DNA of 64,000 bases, taken from assembly GCF_000327385.1 (NCBI RefSeq), contig NW_008709715.1, positions 62,001 to 126,000 of the forward strand, in the 5' to 3' direction. Below, one piece after another: positions 25,699 to 37,251 of this stretch. The translations under genes were made by a program, and so were the position numbers. Each line of letters begins with the position of its first letter. The first letter of the stretch is position 1. This stretch comes from Lottia gigantea (Eukaryota > Mollusca > Gastropoda > Lottiidae). The notes under the pieces are model-generated. The model searched no databases and was not told the DNA's origin. It saw only the letters and a list, made by a program, of their open reading frames with translations.

Positions 25699-27156
25699 CA
25701 ATTACACTTTCACACAAAGAATTATATTCAATTGATTGCCGAAATGTCTGGAATAACTTTCCAATGCGTGTTAACCAGAAACGTTTCCATTGACCTTCTT
25801 GTGGTATGTAATTCATGTTTTGCCATAACGATTTCAAGAGCAATGAACAAGCCAATAATTAAATAAACGTCAAAGGGAAAAACATAACGGGTGTGAAGTA
25901 GGATACTATTAGTTAGAATAGATAATAGAATCAAAGAGATGCCTAATCAATTAACAAGTATACCGGAACCATGTATTGTAACTGAACGAAAATGACCTGA
26001 TTTTGATAAGGATATTATTTAGCAATAAATTAGTTAATATCTTGGTATGGCCAGATAAACATCACCGCGTAGCTTTGGGTATTTTCTCGTTTTTTATCTT
26101 TATTACCAAGGTGATTAAGAGAAAAGAATTCTTGTTATTCTGTAGAAAACTGATAAAACACAAATCTTTGACGAAGGTCTGTTAAAGGAGTCGTGCCTTT
26201 TAGCAATCCTCTTTAAAAATAGATCAGACTGTAAATCACTCGGCACGTTTTTAATGACTTACAGGTATCAGAAACTACTTATCAGGAAACGCGCGTTTAG
26301 AAAGGTTTACTTTGAAAAAAAAGTGGGTTTTTCTTTCAAATGACTTGGAGACATGATAAGAAATTCTTGGCAGTAATAAAGATATCAAAGTTCTGCTAAA
26401 TTAATTCTGTTTTCAACTAAACCACTACACCCTTGTGATATATACAGAAGTTAAAGTATACAATTAAACGCTAAATGGGTATAAATGAATTTGTTAAAAG
26501 TGATTATTTGGGAACATGAAATTATTAAGAAAAGAATTTCAGACATCTGAAAGATGCCTCTTTGATTATACAATTGAATATTTGCTTACAAAATAAGATT
26601 AGGCACTTTGTAGTCTACGATAAAATTTGTGGGCAACTATTATAAGTCGTTCTATTCAGTCGAGCTATATTTTCCGAAATGAAAAAGATTGTAAGGAGAG
26701 CTTATAAGAGAAAATCACGAAATAGTAATGATTTATAGTGTGAAGGTAATGCAGCCGATCAAGGATGCTGAACGGAGTAAAAGAAAGGTTGAAAACGCCT
26801 GGTTTTAATCGAGAACATAATTATCGGCTCATAATGTGTGATGCAACGGACTGTACGCACAGGTAAACATCTCGTACCAAGCAATGTGATATACAGAGTA
26901 CGTTGCATCAAGCTGAAATCAAAGAGAATGCACTTTTAATTACTAGATCATTAACCTAAAGTTAATTTTAATCTTTTAACTTTTCAATTAAGTGAAGATG
27001 TACAAAAAAAATTATACATTGTAGATTTTAATTAGTTAGAGAATAACCCGTCTCTTCTTGAAGAGTTATTGTTCGTAGTGCCGTGGATATTATAGGAAAA
27101 ACAATAAGAAAATTATTTTCAATGGCGGGTCAGTATTGAAGGCATTGGGCTTAGCT

Positions 27157-27294
27157 TCATATCTTTTTGAAACGTTCGCAGATTGAGTTGTAGATGTTGT
27201 CAACTGCTCTGTCAATGTTAACACCAACCAATCGTTGTCCTTGAGCTCGGATTTGTGACATTATGGTATTTTGATAGTCGTAAGGGATGAACAT
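27157..27294 (-). CDS. Candidate small ORF, 45 residues
   Basis: A minus-strand ATG opens MFIPYDYQNTIMSQIRAQGQ and runs to TGA, ending SICERFKKI. GC and codon use look more protein-like than the neighbourhood, and the frame stays open for another 12 codons upstream. No family recognised; it may be part of an old element or an exon. Confidence 0.25.
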   Translation of the reverse strand: MFIPYDYQNTIMSQIRAQGQRLVGVNIDRAVDNIYNSICERFKKI

Positions 27295-28059
27295 TGAAAT
27301 TTCAAATTTGCGCCATGTATTTTGTTGTGGTCACTGATGTTAACCATCCCTAAGACTTACGTCCGTATCAAACCACGTACACTATAAGATTTCTATTATA
27401 ACCAGACAGAAATTTTGGTAGAGACTGGTTATTACCTGAGTGTTGTTGTGACAAAACCAATATAGTAGTCGACATTAACACTTCATTTAGATCACTTCTG
27501 ACTCCCTGGTGCCTTAAGATACTTACATTACTGCTTTCCTCTTCAAAGTTATAGTATTTTGCGTGATGTAGTAATCATTCGAGAAAAGATATGCAATGCA
27601 AATCATCTGAAATATGTTTGTAAACTAAAAAAAAAAAATTTTAACAAAAAGAATATTTTTGTGGAACTATTGAAATTTTGTATGTAGATATTCATTCGTT
27701 AACAGGCAATTGTTATGCCTGTGATCTATTTTTTTATTTTTCATGCACGATTAACAACGCCAAATCTTATGAAATGAGGGTTTTGGACATAAGATATAAT
27801 CATTTATATTAAAAAATAGATATTCCAATGGTTTCCGACTGAAAATGCGAACAGATAGTGAAATGTTTTCTATCAGCGAATTGGAACCTAAAAATAGGTT
27901 TGATTGATTTCAGCATAGGACTGAATGATGCCTTCGGATCTTAAACTACTTTTTCAATAACTGATAGATATACTGTGATGGAAAAAGCGCCCAAGCATTC
28001 GAATGGAAAAATTAGAACTCCGTACTGTGTGTCACAGGGTGTGCACGTTACAGATTCCT

Positions 28060-28150
28060 GGATAGTTGGAAATCGAAATAAAGAAGGTTAATGCCACTGT
28101 CCTGGTAAAATTTTCCTCTTTGCCATTGTCCGTTTTCATAAGCCCAATCA
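28060..28150 (+). repeat. SINE-like family copy (body)
   Basis: The core reads GTTGGAAATCGAAATAAAGA, AATGCCACTGTCCTGGTAAA, ending near AAGCCCAATCATG. Head missing or decayed. Confidence 0.5.
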
Positions 28151-28702
28151 TGAGTAGGATATAGCTTTCATCTCATTATAAATTGTCTTTCTATGATTTA
28201 ATACGACAAAGGTCGAGAGCAGGGTACTAGTATCCATTATCTTAATGGATAATGATTACAGAAAACCATATTTAATTCTCACACCATATAAAAACTCCGT
28301 ATCATGAAATAAATCACATAATAAAAATTACATGTGTGCTTGAATGGGTACTAAATCTGGATTATCCGACAGATTATCTCATTTATCTAGAGCAAATGTA
28401 ATCTAACACTTTGATACTGCACTTAGTTTTCAACCGCGTACTGTTTTTCTTTCCGTACAATTATGTTATAGAGGAGGGACAATGACTCAAGGTAACTGAG
28501 TTACATAATTTGCATATTTATCTGATTGCGGGAGAAATGTGGAATTTCAGACGTTCTTTATGAAATTGTAAGTGTGCAAATCGAAGTCATATCTGTCCAT
28601 GATGAGCATAACAAGGCTACAAATATCTTTAAAGAACAATGTCTTATACCTTGACGAGTATAGCCATTATTCTTGTATCACGGATGTTGTTGTGAATGAT
28701 TC

Positions 28703-28860
28703 GATTGGATTGTACGCTAGTGAATATATCCAATCAGTCCTTCTTCGATTTTCTGTATTCACTGGGGTAGAATCCAATCAACTCGCAACATTCCGTGATG
28801 CAAGAGCAGTGGCTATTGTAGTCAAGGTATAAGACGAAGTTGTAATATCTTGACAGTAAG
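28703..28860. repeat. Hairpin-bearing interspersed element, copy 2
   Basis: The left arm GATTGGATTGTACGCTAGTG and an inverted right arm at 28754-28779 enclose a loop of about 27 bp (about 66 bp in copy 1). The same tail follows (AACTCGCAACATTCC, then CAAGGTATAAGACGAAGTTG). Confidence 0.55.
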
Positions 28861-29925
28861 TTGTGAGGATGAGTCTATTTGGAAACAGCAAGCGACTTGT
28901 TGTAGGTGCCATAATTCGTTCTGGGTCAAATTGCTTTTGGAAAATTTCAAGCTAGAATTGAGTAAATTGATGGTATTAATTCTTTTTACTCACTTAACTC
29001 TACATAGTATCATAGTATTGTAATTCTTGTCATGATATCTTCCTATTCTCAGACATACCAATTAATAGAATTGGGAACCTAATCTTGGACTTGATAGTGA
29101 GCCTGTCCGACTTGCCATTTGAATTCTAACGTCAAGTGTGCAAAATGTCTATTCAAGTATCGCGTGGTTCAGAGATTGAATATTCATGTTTTGTGTAAAA
29201 TTGGTGTCTGACATGTAGAGATGACTTATTGGAGATCGCATTTAACCAGATGCGTGTGTCTCATTACATCACTTAGTTCCCTTTCTGTTTTCCGTGTCAT
29301 GATATTGTTGTTCACTATAACGTTCTCCCTACAGACTCAAAAACATCGTTACACATCTTCAGTTCATGTCAGAATTCTTTTGACCCATTCTTCGTGAACT
29401 GACTGTAAGAAAAACAATCGTTAATCTTACTTTGTGTGGGGCCACTAACGTCATTATTGCACCGCCTCTCTGAATAGCTGACGGTTGCTGTCAATGATGT
29501 TTACAGACAAAAGTTAACTATTATGGCCAACGATGCTGGCATTTGGCTAGAGTACATTAAGTTCATTTAATATTTTATTTTGAGTAGGAGGAGACCGCGT
29601 ATTCCAAAGTGAATATAGCAAAAAACAATATTATCTATGTAGACACTGATGGGCTTTATTGGATCAGCCTATACCAAAATATTTGTTCAATCTTAACGTT
29701 TTCTTTTGCAAAGAAAATATCAAAACATCCGGATTTATGAAATGTTATGTTCATATGAAAGATTTGTCCTGAAGCATCGTGATTCACTGGCCTCCAATTC
29801 TATACATATTATTAACAATTATAAATCTTCTTAACCAACACCAGGATTACTACAACTGTGTTGTCCGGGGGGTTGACATTGGCTTGATGTGTATTGGATT
29901 TGTCTGTGGTGTGAAGATTTGGTGA

Positions 29926-30376
29926 ACTCAATCTAAAGATACAGTTGTCACTCAATCTGAATATTTAATGAGTCACTCAATCTGAAGAGTAAGTGAAGAC
30001 ACTCAATCTGAAAAGTAAGTGGACTCAATCTGAAGAGTAAGTGGAGTCACTCAATCTGAAGAGTAAGTGGAGTCAATCTGAAGAGTAAGTGGAGTCAATC
30101 TGTCACTCAATCTGAAGAGTAAGTTGAATCACTCAATCTGAAGAGTAAGTTGAATCACTCAATCTGAAGAGTAAGTGGAGTCAATCTGAAGAGTAAGTGG
30201 AGTCAATCTGTCACTCAATCTGAAGAGTAAGTTGAATCACTCAATCTGAAGAGTAAGTTGAATCACTCAATCTGAAGAGTAAGTGGAGTCACTCAATCTG
30301 AAGAGTAAGTGGAGTCACTCAATCTGATGATTTAGTGGAGTCATTAGTTGACCCACTTAATGTGAAGATTAAGTGG
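29926..30376. repeat. 26-bp minisatellite with repeated GTAAGT
   Basis: The unit is GAGTCACTCAATCTGAAGAG followed by TAAGTG, with a 22-bp variant lacking four bases. A block of about 110 bp made of 26- and 22-bp units is itself repeated (near 30080 and 30190), giving a higher-order pattern. Thirteen units contain GTAAGT. Confidence 0.9.
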
Positions 30377-31372
30377 ATACAGATAGAACCTTATGACATA
30401 ACTATTTTGTAACTAGGCTACAGATATGCAGTGTTACCATATTGATTTAGTCCGGTTTAGATCTTTTGGGTGGTTTGAAGAACTTGCTTATTCATGTTAA
30501 TGGTTTAGGAGATCAGAGTACTATTTGTTGTACTATTGTTTACCAGCATTTATAATCTGCTCAGCTGCTACTTTTCAAGCACAGATTTGAGCGGTATCTA
30601 AGAGCCATAGTCATAAAGGAGTGTCCAAGGTTAAGGAATTGATTTAGAGGGGAATATATTATCAGATAGTATGATTTACAATAATTTATGGTAGAAATAA
30701 TAGTGTGACGGTATAATAATAATATTTCGAGTTCATTATCACCTTTAGTTAACACTATTAATCATTAAGATAGGTGTTATTATTATAGGTGAGTAAACCT
30801 CATTTTTATCATTCCTCATTCTTCTAACACATTACTATCTGATAATAACAAACAGCTCTCATAGTTAGACCTTACCAATACTCGGTCACTCTGTAATGCT
30901 TGACTGATATGTTCTCAACAATTGCTCATAACTAATGTCCATTGATATTTTTCTCATACGCAGTTAATATATGACGCATAATACTGTAATAAAGGAGTAG
31001 ATTTTGTATTATTTAACGAATAGCTAGTTTATCCTTGTGGGATTTAATACCAAATATTTGAAAAACAGTATTTTCAATAGTGACGTTTCTTTGAATAATA
31101 ATCATATGAGTAGGGGCTACAAAATTTCAAAGGTGGCTTACAGGAAAGTCTTTCCATATGTGAAATGATAAGAATTTTGAAAAGGTAGGGATGGAAATGT
31201 CGGCCAGGTCGTTGAAACGCCACTGTTTTTCGATTCACAAACCCTAACTACAGTGCACAAATAATTACACCTCCTATATGTTGTATTCGTTACAATGGTA
31301 GTGCAATATATTCATATAACGAGCGTTGGACAATCAGTACTATTTGAAGTTCCAATAAGGAATAAAGACGAA

Positions 31373-31642
31373 TCAATTGGCAATTATAAAACTCGCCGCT
31401 TCAAATTTGCCTGCAGATATGAACATGATTTGAGTTTTTAAACAATCCGACTTGTCAGATAAGGCCATACTTGTGTCACAGCCTGCAGGCATATTAGCCA
31501 CATCCGTTTGAAATTTACTGATTTTCTGACAAACATTAAATTGCAACCCGGGCCACAGGGCAAGGTGTAATGTAGATTGTACTTCATTTAAACATCCGTT
31601 TTCAAAATAATAGTCAACCTTTGCCTTTAGTGTTTTCTTTGA
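31373..31642 (-). CDS. Candidate terminal exon, 89 residues, Cys-containing
   Basis: On the minus strand a strong pyrimidine tract ends in CTGTACAG, followed by a phase-0 frame of 89 codons to TGA. It begins SKKTLKAKVDYYFENGCLNE and contains four Cys. Local GC is higher than in the flanks. The length is within what chance gives in this composition, but the acceptor and amino-acid make-up argue for a real exon. No family recognised. Confidence 0.35.
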   Translation of the reverse strand, partial: SKKTLKAKVDYYFENGCLNEVQSTLHLALWPGLQFNVCQKISKFQTDVANMPAGCDTSMALSDKSDCLKTQIMFISAGKFEAASFIIAN

Positions 31643-31689
31643 CTGTACAGAGATGAAGGATGAAAAAACAACTGACACTAACTTTATGA

Positions 31690-32130
31690 TTATAATGTTT
31701 ATTGTATAAATTTTCCAGTTTCTTGTGCGTTTTGGTTGCCTGTAGTAATGTTTCCATTGAATTGGAACTTGTTGTAAAGATTCCCTTTGTTTATATTGTA
31801 TTTTGCTTGATGCGAGCTTTTTGTTCGGTTGATCGTCGTATTGTGTTAGTTGTAAAAATGTTCTGTTCGCGTCCTAGTTTATGCGTACTGTTAGTGTTGT
31901 TGGTAGTTGTATTATGGTTGTTGTTGTAAATCTCTGTTTATATGTCTAGTCTATACAAGCTGTGGCTCGTTGTTGTATTATGGTTGTTTGATATATCACC
32001 TGTATGTGTCGTATTTACCAACTGTTTGTGTGATTGTTCGCTGTTTTTTGGTTCTTGTATACATTTGTTGGTGTTGTTGATTCATACTTGCTTTTAATGT
32101 TGTTGATAGCTGTATTATGTAAATAAATAT
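31690..32130. other. T/G-rich strand-skewed stretch
   Basis: The plus strand is dominated by T and G (GTTGTTG, TTGTGT words) for about 440 bp, with few C and A. The open frame here is a product of the skew, not a supported gene. Confidence 0.5.
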
Positions 32131-33756
32131 ATATTTCTGCTTTATATGTTTTCTATGTAATCGTGAAAAGAATTGCCGGGTGTTAAGTCAGTCGCATAGT
32201 GGCCGAAGCTATTCCAGAAAAGAGAACATGACATTGCATTGGTAGTGCACAGATATTTGACGATAGTGGTTGTTTGTAGTATTTCATATAATCGTCTGAT
32301 ATTCTTGCCACTGTTTGTGGTTTTTCAGGTATCGTTTTAGGTCAGACCTTTCTTATCAATTTTACATAATCCGTTTTATTTTTGTTTTGCTATGGTAACT
32401 TTGACTATAAATGGCTTATCAAGACTCATTAACAGCTTTAAAAAGTTATATTTGTTATTTTCTGGACAATCCACATGGACTTTAGGTCTTAAAATAGTCT
32501 TGATACATACACGATTTTTATCGTATTTTTGTATTAAAAATAATAACATACATTAATGAGGTGCCCAGTTTTTTAAAATATTAATTTCAATGATGGACTA
32601 AATCTGAAGAGCACGATTGTTCGTGAAGTCATGGATGAAAGCCTCTTTAAAGATTAAATTGAAGGCAAAAACTTAAAACCCTGATTGAAGAAAGATGTAA
32701 TTCCTTCGACATACTTCAAGCATTGTATTTATTTCCCGATTTTTTTCCTTTAAACGAACTAAGCCATGCTATATATCCGTGAACTCACTAACAATGTCTA
32801 CCTGTTCATGTTACGAACCTCTGAAGAATTTTTTCCTTTCAGAAGCAACACACACACTTGCTTGCCTTGTATTTGATTATTGAATATTCCTCATAAATCA
32901 CAATGACATGTTAATATTAGGAATTTGTCTTTCATTTTACAACGTTTAGGTTAAGTTTGATTAATTTTTCATACTGGAAAAAAATTACTCCTGTGTCTTT
33001 CTTGACTTTTAAAGAAATATTCAAAAAATCTGTTTTAAAAGTTCATTTTGGTTATTAATTTCAAAGGACGAAAGCGACGAGGAGTGGCAGTGCGAGACTC
33101 CCGAGACTGGGGGTACAAATACGGGACAGACTTGTTCAATGAAGGGGGAGGGGGGGCATCTGTCGAAGTTCAATTCTAAATGCAGCAACTCTGTGGAGCC
33201 CTTATAATTTGCAAGCCTCTCATGGATCGTCTGAGAGGGTTCTCCCAAGAAGATTTTAGAAAAATAAAATTTATTAAGTGCATAAGGACACATAATTTGG
33301 TGCTAAAACGTATAAAATCATACTTTTAATTTGTAATAAATGAAGTACAATTGGCGGTGCAAATAATTTGTCTAGGGGAGGCAAATACCCATTGCATTTT
33401 CCGGACGAACCTAGACCGGAAGTACAATGCCTTGCAATGCCATAGATAGATTGATATATAGCATCTGGAAAAGATTATTTGAATGGATTGTTATAAGAAA
33501 CTTAACCAGATTATGCCATCACTACCCCACAACCAACCAAGTTGACATCAATAATATTTGCCAGGATCGCGAATATTGATGTAAATGGTCAAATATTTTG
33601 AAAAAACCAAGGATCACGGATATGAGATACAAAACAAGTTAACTTCCGCACCCAACAAAAGGTGTCCATTTTAGAAACGTAATGACCTATTTACACGACA
33701 AAGCCATGTAACAACTGGTGGTTTTAAAAGTTCATTAAAAGATTAACTAGATAATG

Positions 33757-34014
33757 CTAATCACGTAATATAGATAAGGCATCACGCCTTCTGATCAAAA
33801 ATTCATTATGTTTAAAATTAATTGGCCTCACAGCTGGCATGAATATTATATTTGTTTTAGTAACATTATGAATCCAAACATGTAGTACAGTTGACCAAAA
33901 GTCGTGCTTCCGAAGACGATACATTCGTTGTAGCTCCACTACAATAAGTACACAGGTCATATTCTCTCTTCCAGAATACCCAATACCACTAAAGATGGTG
34001 TACCAGATCGGCAT
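33757..34014 (-). CDS. Candidate ORF, 85 residues
   Basis: An ATG-started minus-strand frame (MPIWYTIFSGIGYSGRENMT, later ELQRMYRLRKHDFWS) runs to TAG with balanced composition. A stop lies a few codons upstream of the ATG. Not recognised; it could be a small gene, an exon or a decayed element. Confidence 0.3.
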   Translation of the reverse strand: MPIWYTIFSGIGYSGRENMTCVLIVVELQRMYRLRKHDFWSTVLHVWIHNVTKTNIIFMPAVRPINFKHNEFLIRRRDALSILRD

Positions 34015-34797
34015 ACCATTTTATGGTTCGCTTAACTGATCATGGTAAACCTATTGCTTAAAGGAATAAAATCCAGGAATAGGTAGCCTTAATTAGTAAG
34101 ATATCAATTTTTGATTCGCATTCTGAGAAATTGAAAATACTTTTAAAGGATAACACAGACTTTTTGGAAAGGTAATAAGGTTTAACTATAATTGTGTAGC
34201 TAGTGTAATTCTATTTTAAGGAATTATCAGCTTCTATCATGAGCTCTGTCAGATATTAAATTATATGAATACATTAATTAGCTTCCGTAGATGAAGGAAA
34301 TGTTTAACCATCTACTGAGGACATCTATTCCTGGTTTAATGGTCTGTAATTCAATATAGTAACTGTATTTCAGAAAGCAGTACAATAGGTTGCAAGGTTA
34401 ATTTAGTTTTTCTTCCTGACCATTATATACTATCAAAGGTCATACCATTATTTCAGTGCCGTGTGTGAGCTGAATCTATTAGTATTGTTTTGCCATAATA
34501 ATGTACTTGTGTATTATGTATATTTGTGTATCTAATTGTGTTACGTCTTATTTAAAATGCACAGCAACATTGTCTATCCATCTCATACATATGTACATGT
34601 ACATGTACTTGCACTTGTGTTGTGTTGTGTACAAGTATATTCAATTACAAATTGTAAATTTAAAATATTGTGTAATATCTGATTTAAACTAAGATGTTAT
34701 ATCTTGTAGCCATGTACTTGATCGTAGCATCTAAATCTATACATCTCATACAGCACTACTTGGGTATGTGTATATTCTAACAAATTTATCTATCTAG

Positions 34798-35112
34798 ACT
34801 GAATGCATGACAGGAGGGACCATGTTACTTTGGCAAAATTCGGACCCATGTAAAATAATGAGTTTTTACTCTTATTCAAAGAGAGAAAAGGTTGATTTAT
34901 ATTATATTATGCAACCAAATAAATCATTGGCTGTCATGATAGATACATTAATGAATTCTTCTGGGAACTTTTCCTGTCAGCCAATTCCCCATAGAACATT
35001 GGCGGAATTGGATCGGTGTCCATCTATATCTAATATCTTATGCCACAATTTTGTAGATCTAAAATGTAAAGCACATGCATTATTATTAACAATGGCAAGT
35101 TTGAATGAATAA
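34798..35112 (+). CDS. Candidate terminal exon, 104 residues, Cys-containing
   Basis: The acceptor TTATCTATCTAG opens a phase-0 frame of 104 codons to TAA. It begins TECMTGGTMLLWQNSDPCKI, contains six Cys in all and includes NSSGNFSC. AATAAA occurs at the stop (35108) and again at 35149, 37 nt downstream, as expected of a 3' exon. A possible micro-exon ends TTGCAAG before GTTAAT near 34400. No family recognised; probably secreted if real. Confidence 0.35.
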   Translation, partial: TECMTGGTMLLWQNSDPCKIMSFYSYSKREKVDLYYIMQPNKSLAVMIDTLMNSSGNFSCQPIPHRTLAELDRCPSISNILCHNFVDLKCKAHALLLTMASLNE

Positions 35113-35202
35113 ATCATGTTAAAAGCATAAAGACTTTAGTAGCGACAAAATAAAAAGAAATGAGATCAAATGAATGGAGTTTTACGTATCACTTTTATTG
35201 AC

Positions 35203-35280
35203 CTTATTGTGCACCTTACATACTTGAAGAAATGTGCCGGGACAGTGGCATTGGCCTACTCTTTTCCGATTTCCACGGTT
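35203..35280 (-). repeat. SINE-like family copy (partial body)
   Basis: On the minus strand: GTGGAAATCGGAAAAGAGTA then AATGCCACTGTCCCGGCACA. A fragment of the same family. It lies about 90 bp 3' of the candidate exon at 34798-35112. Confidence 0.45.
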
Positions 35281-36612
35281 AGGGATTTTTAACATGCACA
35301 GCCTTAACATGCACATACATGGGCCTTGTTTAATGGCCTCATCTGAACAACAAGATGCTTTTTTCCATTTCAGCCCCTCCGACCTGCATCCTGAATATTG
35401 AATAAGCGAAAACAGAGTAAGAATTGGCATTACTGGAATCGTTTGTAGGTAATCGACTTCAGAGAATCTATTATTACGTTTTTGTTCCATCAAAATGTTC
35501 AGAAGAGAAATTCTTCAAGTCAGTAATTATCATAATATTTACAACCAAGGCTCATTACTCAAATATTAAACTTATTAAGACCTAAATATTACCCTAGTTT
35601 ATTTTTATAAGACTGCAGGTGCCACTGATTATAGGCTTATTGTTCAGCACTTGGCACGCCAAGCTTTTAAATTGGCGCAATATACTATAATTTTAGACAA
35701 GAATTTTTTTTCGAAAAAATAGTAGTTAATTAAGATCTGATCGAATTTTATTTCGGTTTTACATGAATTTCTATTTGATGTAGATTCTCATTGTTTTGTT
35801 TCATCTTTTTAGAGGCTTTATTTTTTTATTTTGGAAAACAAATAACGTCAGAATCGTATCGATTTCGAAACAGACCTCGAGCAATATTTTTATCCATTTA
35901 TTTACTGTGTGTTCTCCTACTATTCGGTTGGTTCTTCTACTAGATTTATATGCTGGTCCAGAATTTGAAACCATCATGTGGCTTACGAATATGTCTATAA
36001 ACTAATTTGCGAAGTATAAACGTAATAAGAAATTTTATTTTTTTACCTTTACACATGAATAGGTAGAATAGGTTGTTACTTTACATTATTACCCCTTTTT
36101 TAGGGTGCAAGTAAACCTAAGCACGTATGTTCGGATTGGTGACGTCGCTGAGATAGTCTAAGCAAAACAAATCAGACGAGCCGTAAAATAACATCTTAAA
36201 TCAAATTATAATGTCTATATCTGGAAAGATATCTAACATTGAAAGCCATAATAATGTGAAATATAATTACTATAGAATTTTGCATACCACCATGTGGATA
36301 GGTTGATATTTTCTGATGATATATCCATCATTTTCATTTATAATGACATCCCAACTGTTCTTCTGATGAACCTAAAAGATCGAGTAAAATGATCTTCCAA
36401 GTGACATATTTTGTTTAGATTTTTATCTTAAAGGTGCATAAGTGGATTGTTTGAAATTGGTTTTCCAATGTGATACGATAATGGAGCATGTCTGAAAATT
36501 CCATACTTAACAAATATTGGGATCGTTCAGACAGATGAGACAGGAGTAAACAAGCTCTCTGATTTGAGATATTTGTGAGAAGTAAAATAATAATTTCTGG
36601 ACAGTTGACATA

Positions 36613-36857
36613 TCAGTATGAAAGAACCCAATCCTTTAATTTGTTCTTAATTCTGTCGTCAGAATAGTCTAAAGATAGACTTAAAACTCGGCACTCCCAA
36701 TTACTCTCTGCAATAGCTAATAGAGTTTGAAATCTGAAACAATGCACGTTGCCATGTAATTGGAAACATTTTTCTTTTTGGCATCTGTGCGTCATTTTCT
36801 TATATAGCTCTGACGTTTGGCCATTATATACGGATTCAAGCTTTATTTTTGTATTCG
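36613..36857 (-). CDS. Candidate terminal exon, 80 residues
   Basis: Minus strand: the acceptor ATTAATATTCATCAG is followed by a phase-1 frame of 80 codons to TGA. It includes NTKIKLESVYNGQTSELYKK, a CxxxxC pair, then SNWECRVLSL and KLKDWVLSY. Four Cys. The composition is convincingly protein-like, but no family is recognised and no partner exon was found. Confidence 0.3.
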
Positions 36858-37159
36858 CTGATGAATATTAATCAGAGTAAGAAACTTTTCTAGTGAAATA
36901 TGTCTCCGGTTGTTTTCAATATGAATTGTATAGTCTTGTCACCTTGACGTATCTATATGAAATATATAGTATAATATTGATATATTATTGATGTAAAGTT
37001 TCATTTCAACAGACGGCATATTTTACTGTCACCCTTAAATTGTTCACATGGTTTCCCCTATAGTCTTGGAGAACGGAGGGCTCACTGGAGGGAGAAAAGC
37101 GAGCAGTTGGTGGAATCGGACAATAAACTGAGGTGCCATGTGATACAACTGCGGACTTT

Positions 37160-37251
37160 GTTTAGCTGGAAAAAACGGAAGGCTAATACCGCTGTCCTGA
37201 TAAAAATTCACCTTATTGCAGATTGCATGGAGTTGTCGTCTTTATTAGCCA
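37160..37251 (+). repeat. SINE-like family copy (body)
   Basis: The core includes GGCTAATACCGCTGTCCTGA, TTGCAGATTGCATGGAGTTG and a TTTATTAGCC end, collinear with the other copies. Confidence 0.5.

Noticed and set aside
29926-30376. CRISPR-like array
   Set aside because: Units abut directly with no unique spacers; a eukaryotic minisatellite.
35182-35493. 103-codon minus frame with many Cys
   Set aside because: About a third of it is the reverse copy of the SINE-like repeat; the Cys come from repeat sequence.
35813-35943. Frame with basic stretch then a membrane-like segment (AIFLSIYLLCVLLLFGWFFY)
   Set aside because: It recalls the pore/M3 region of ionotropic receptors, but it stops after 43 codons with no partner exon; too weak to list.
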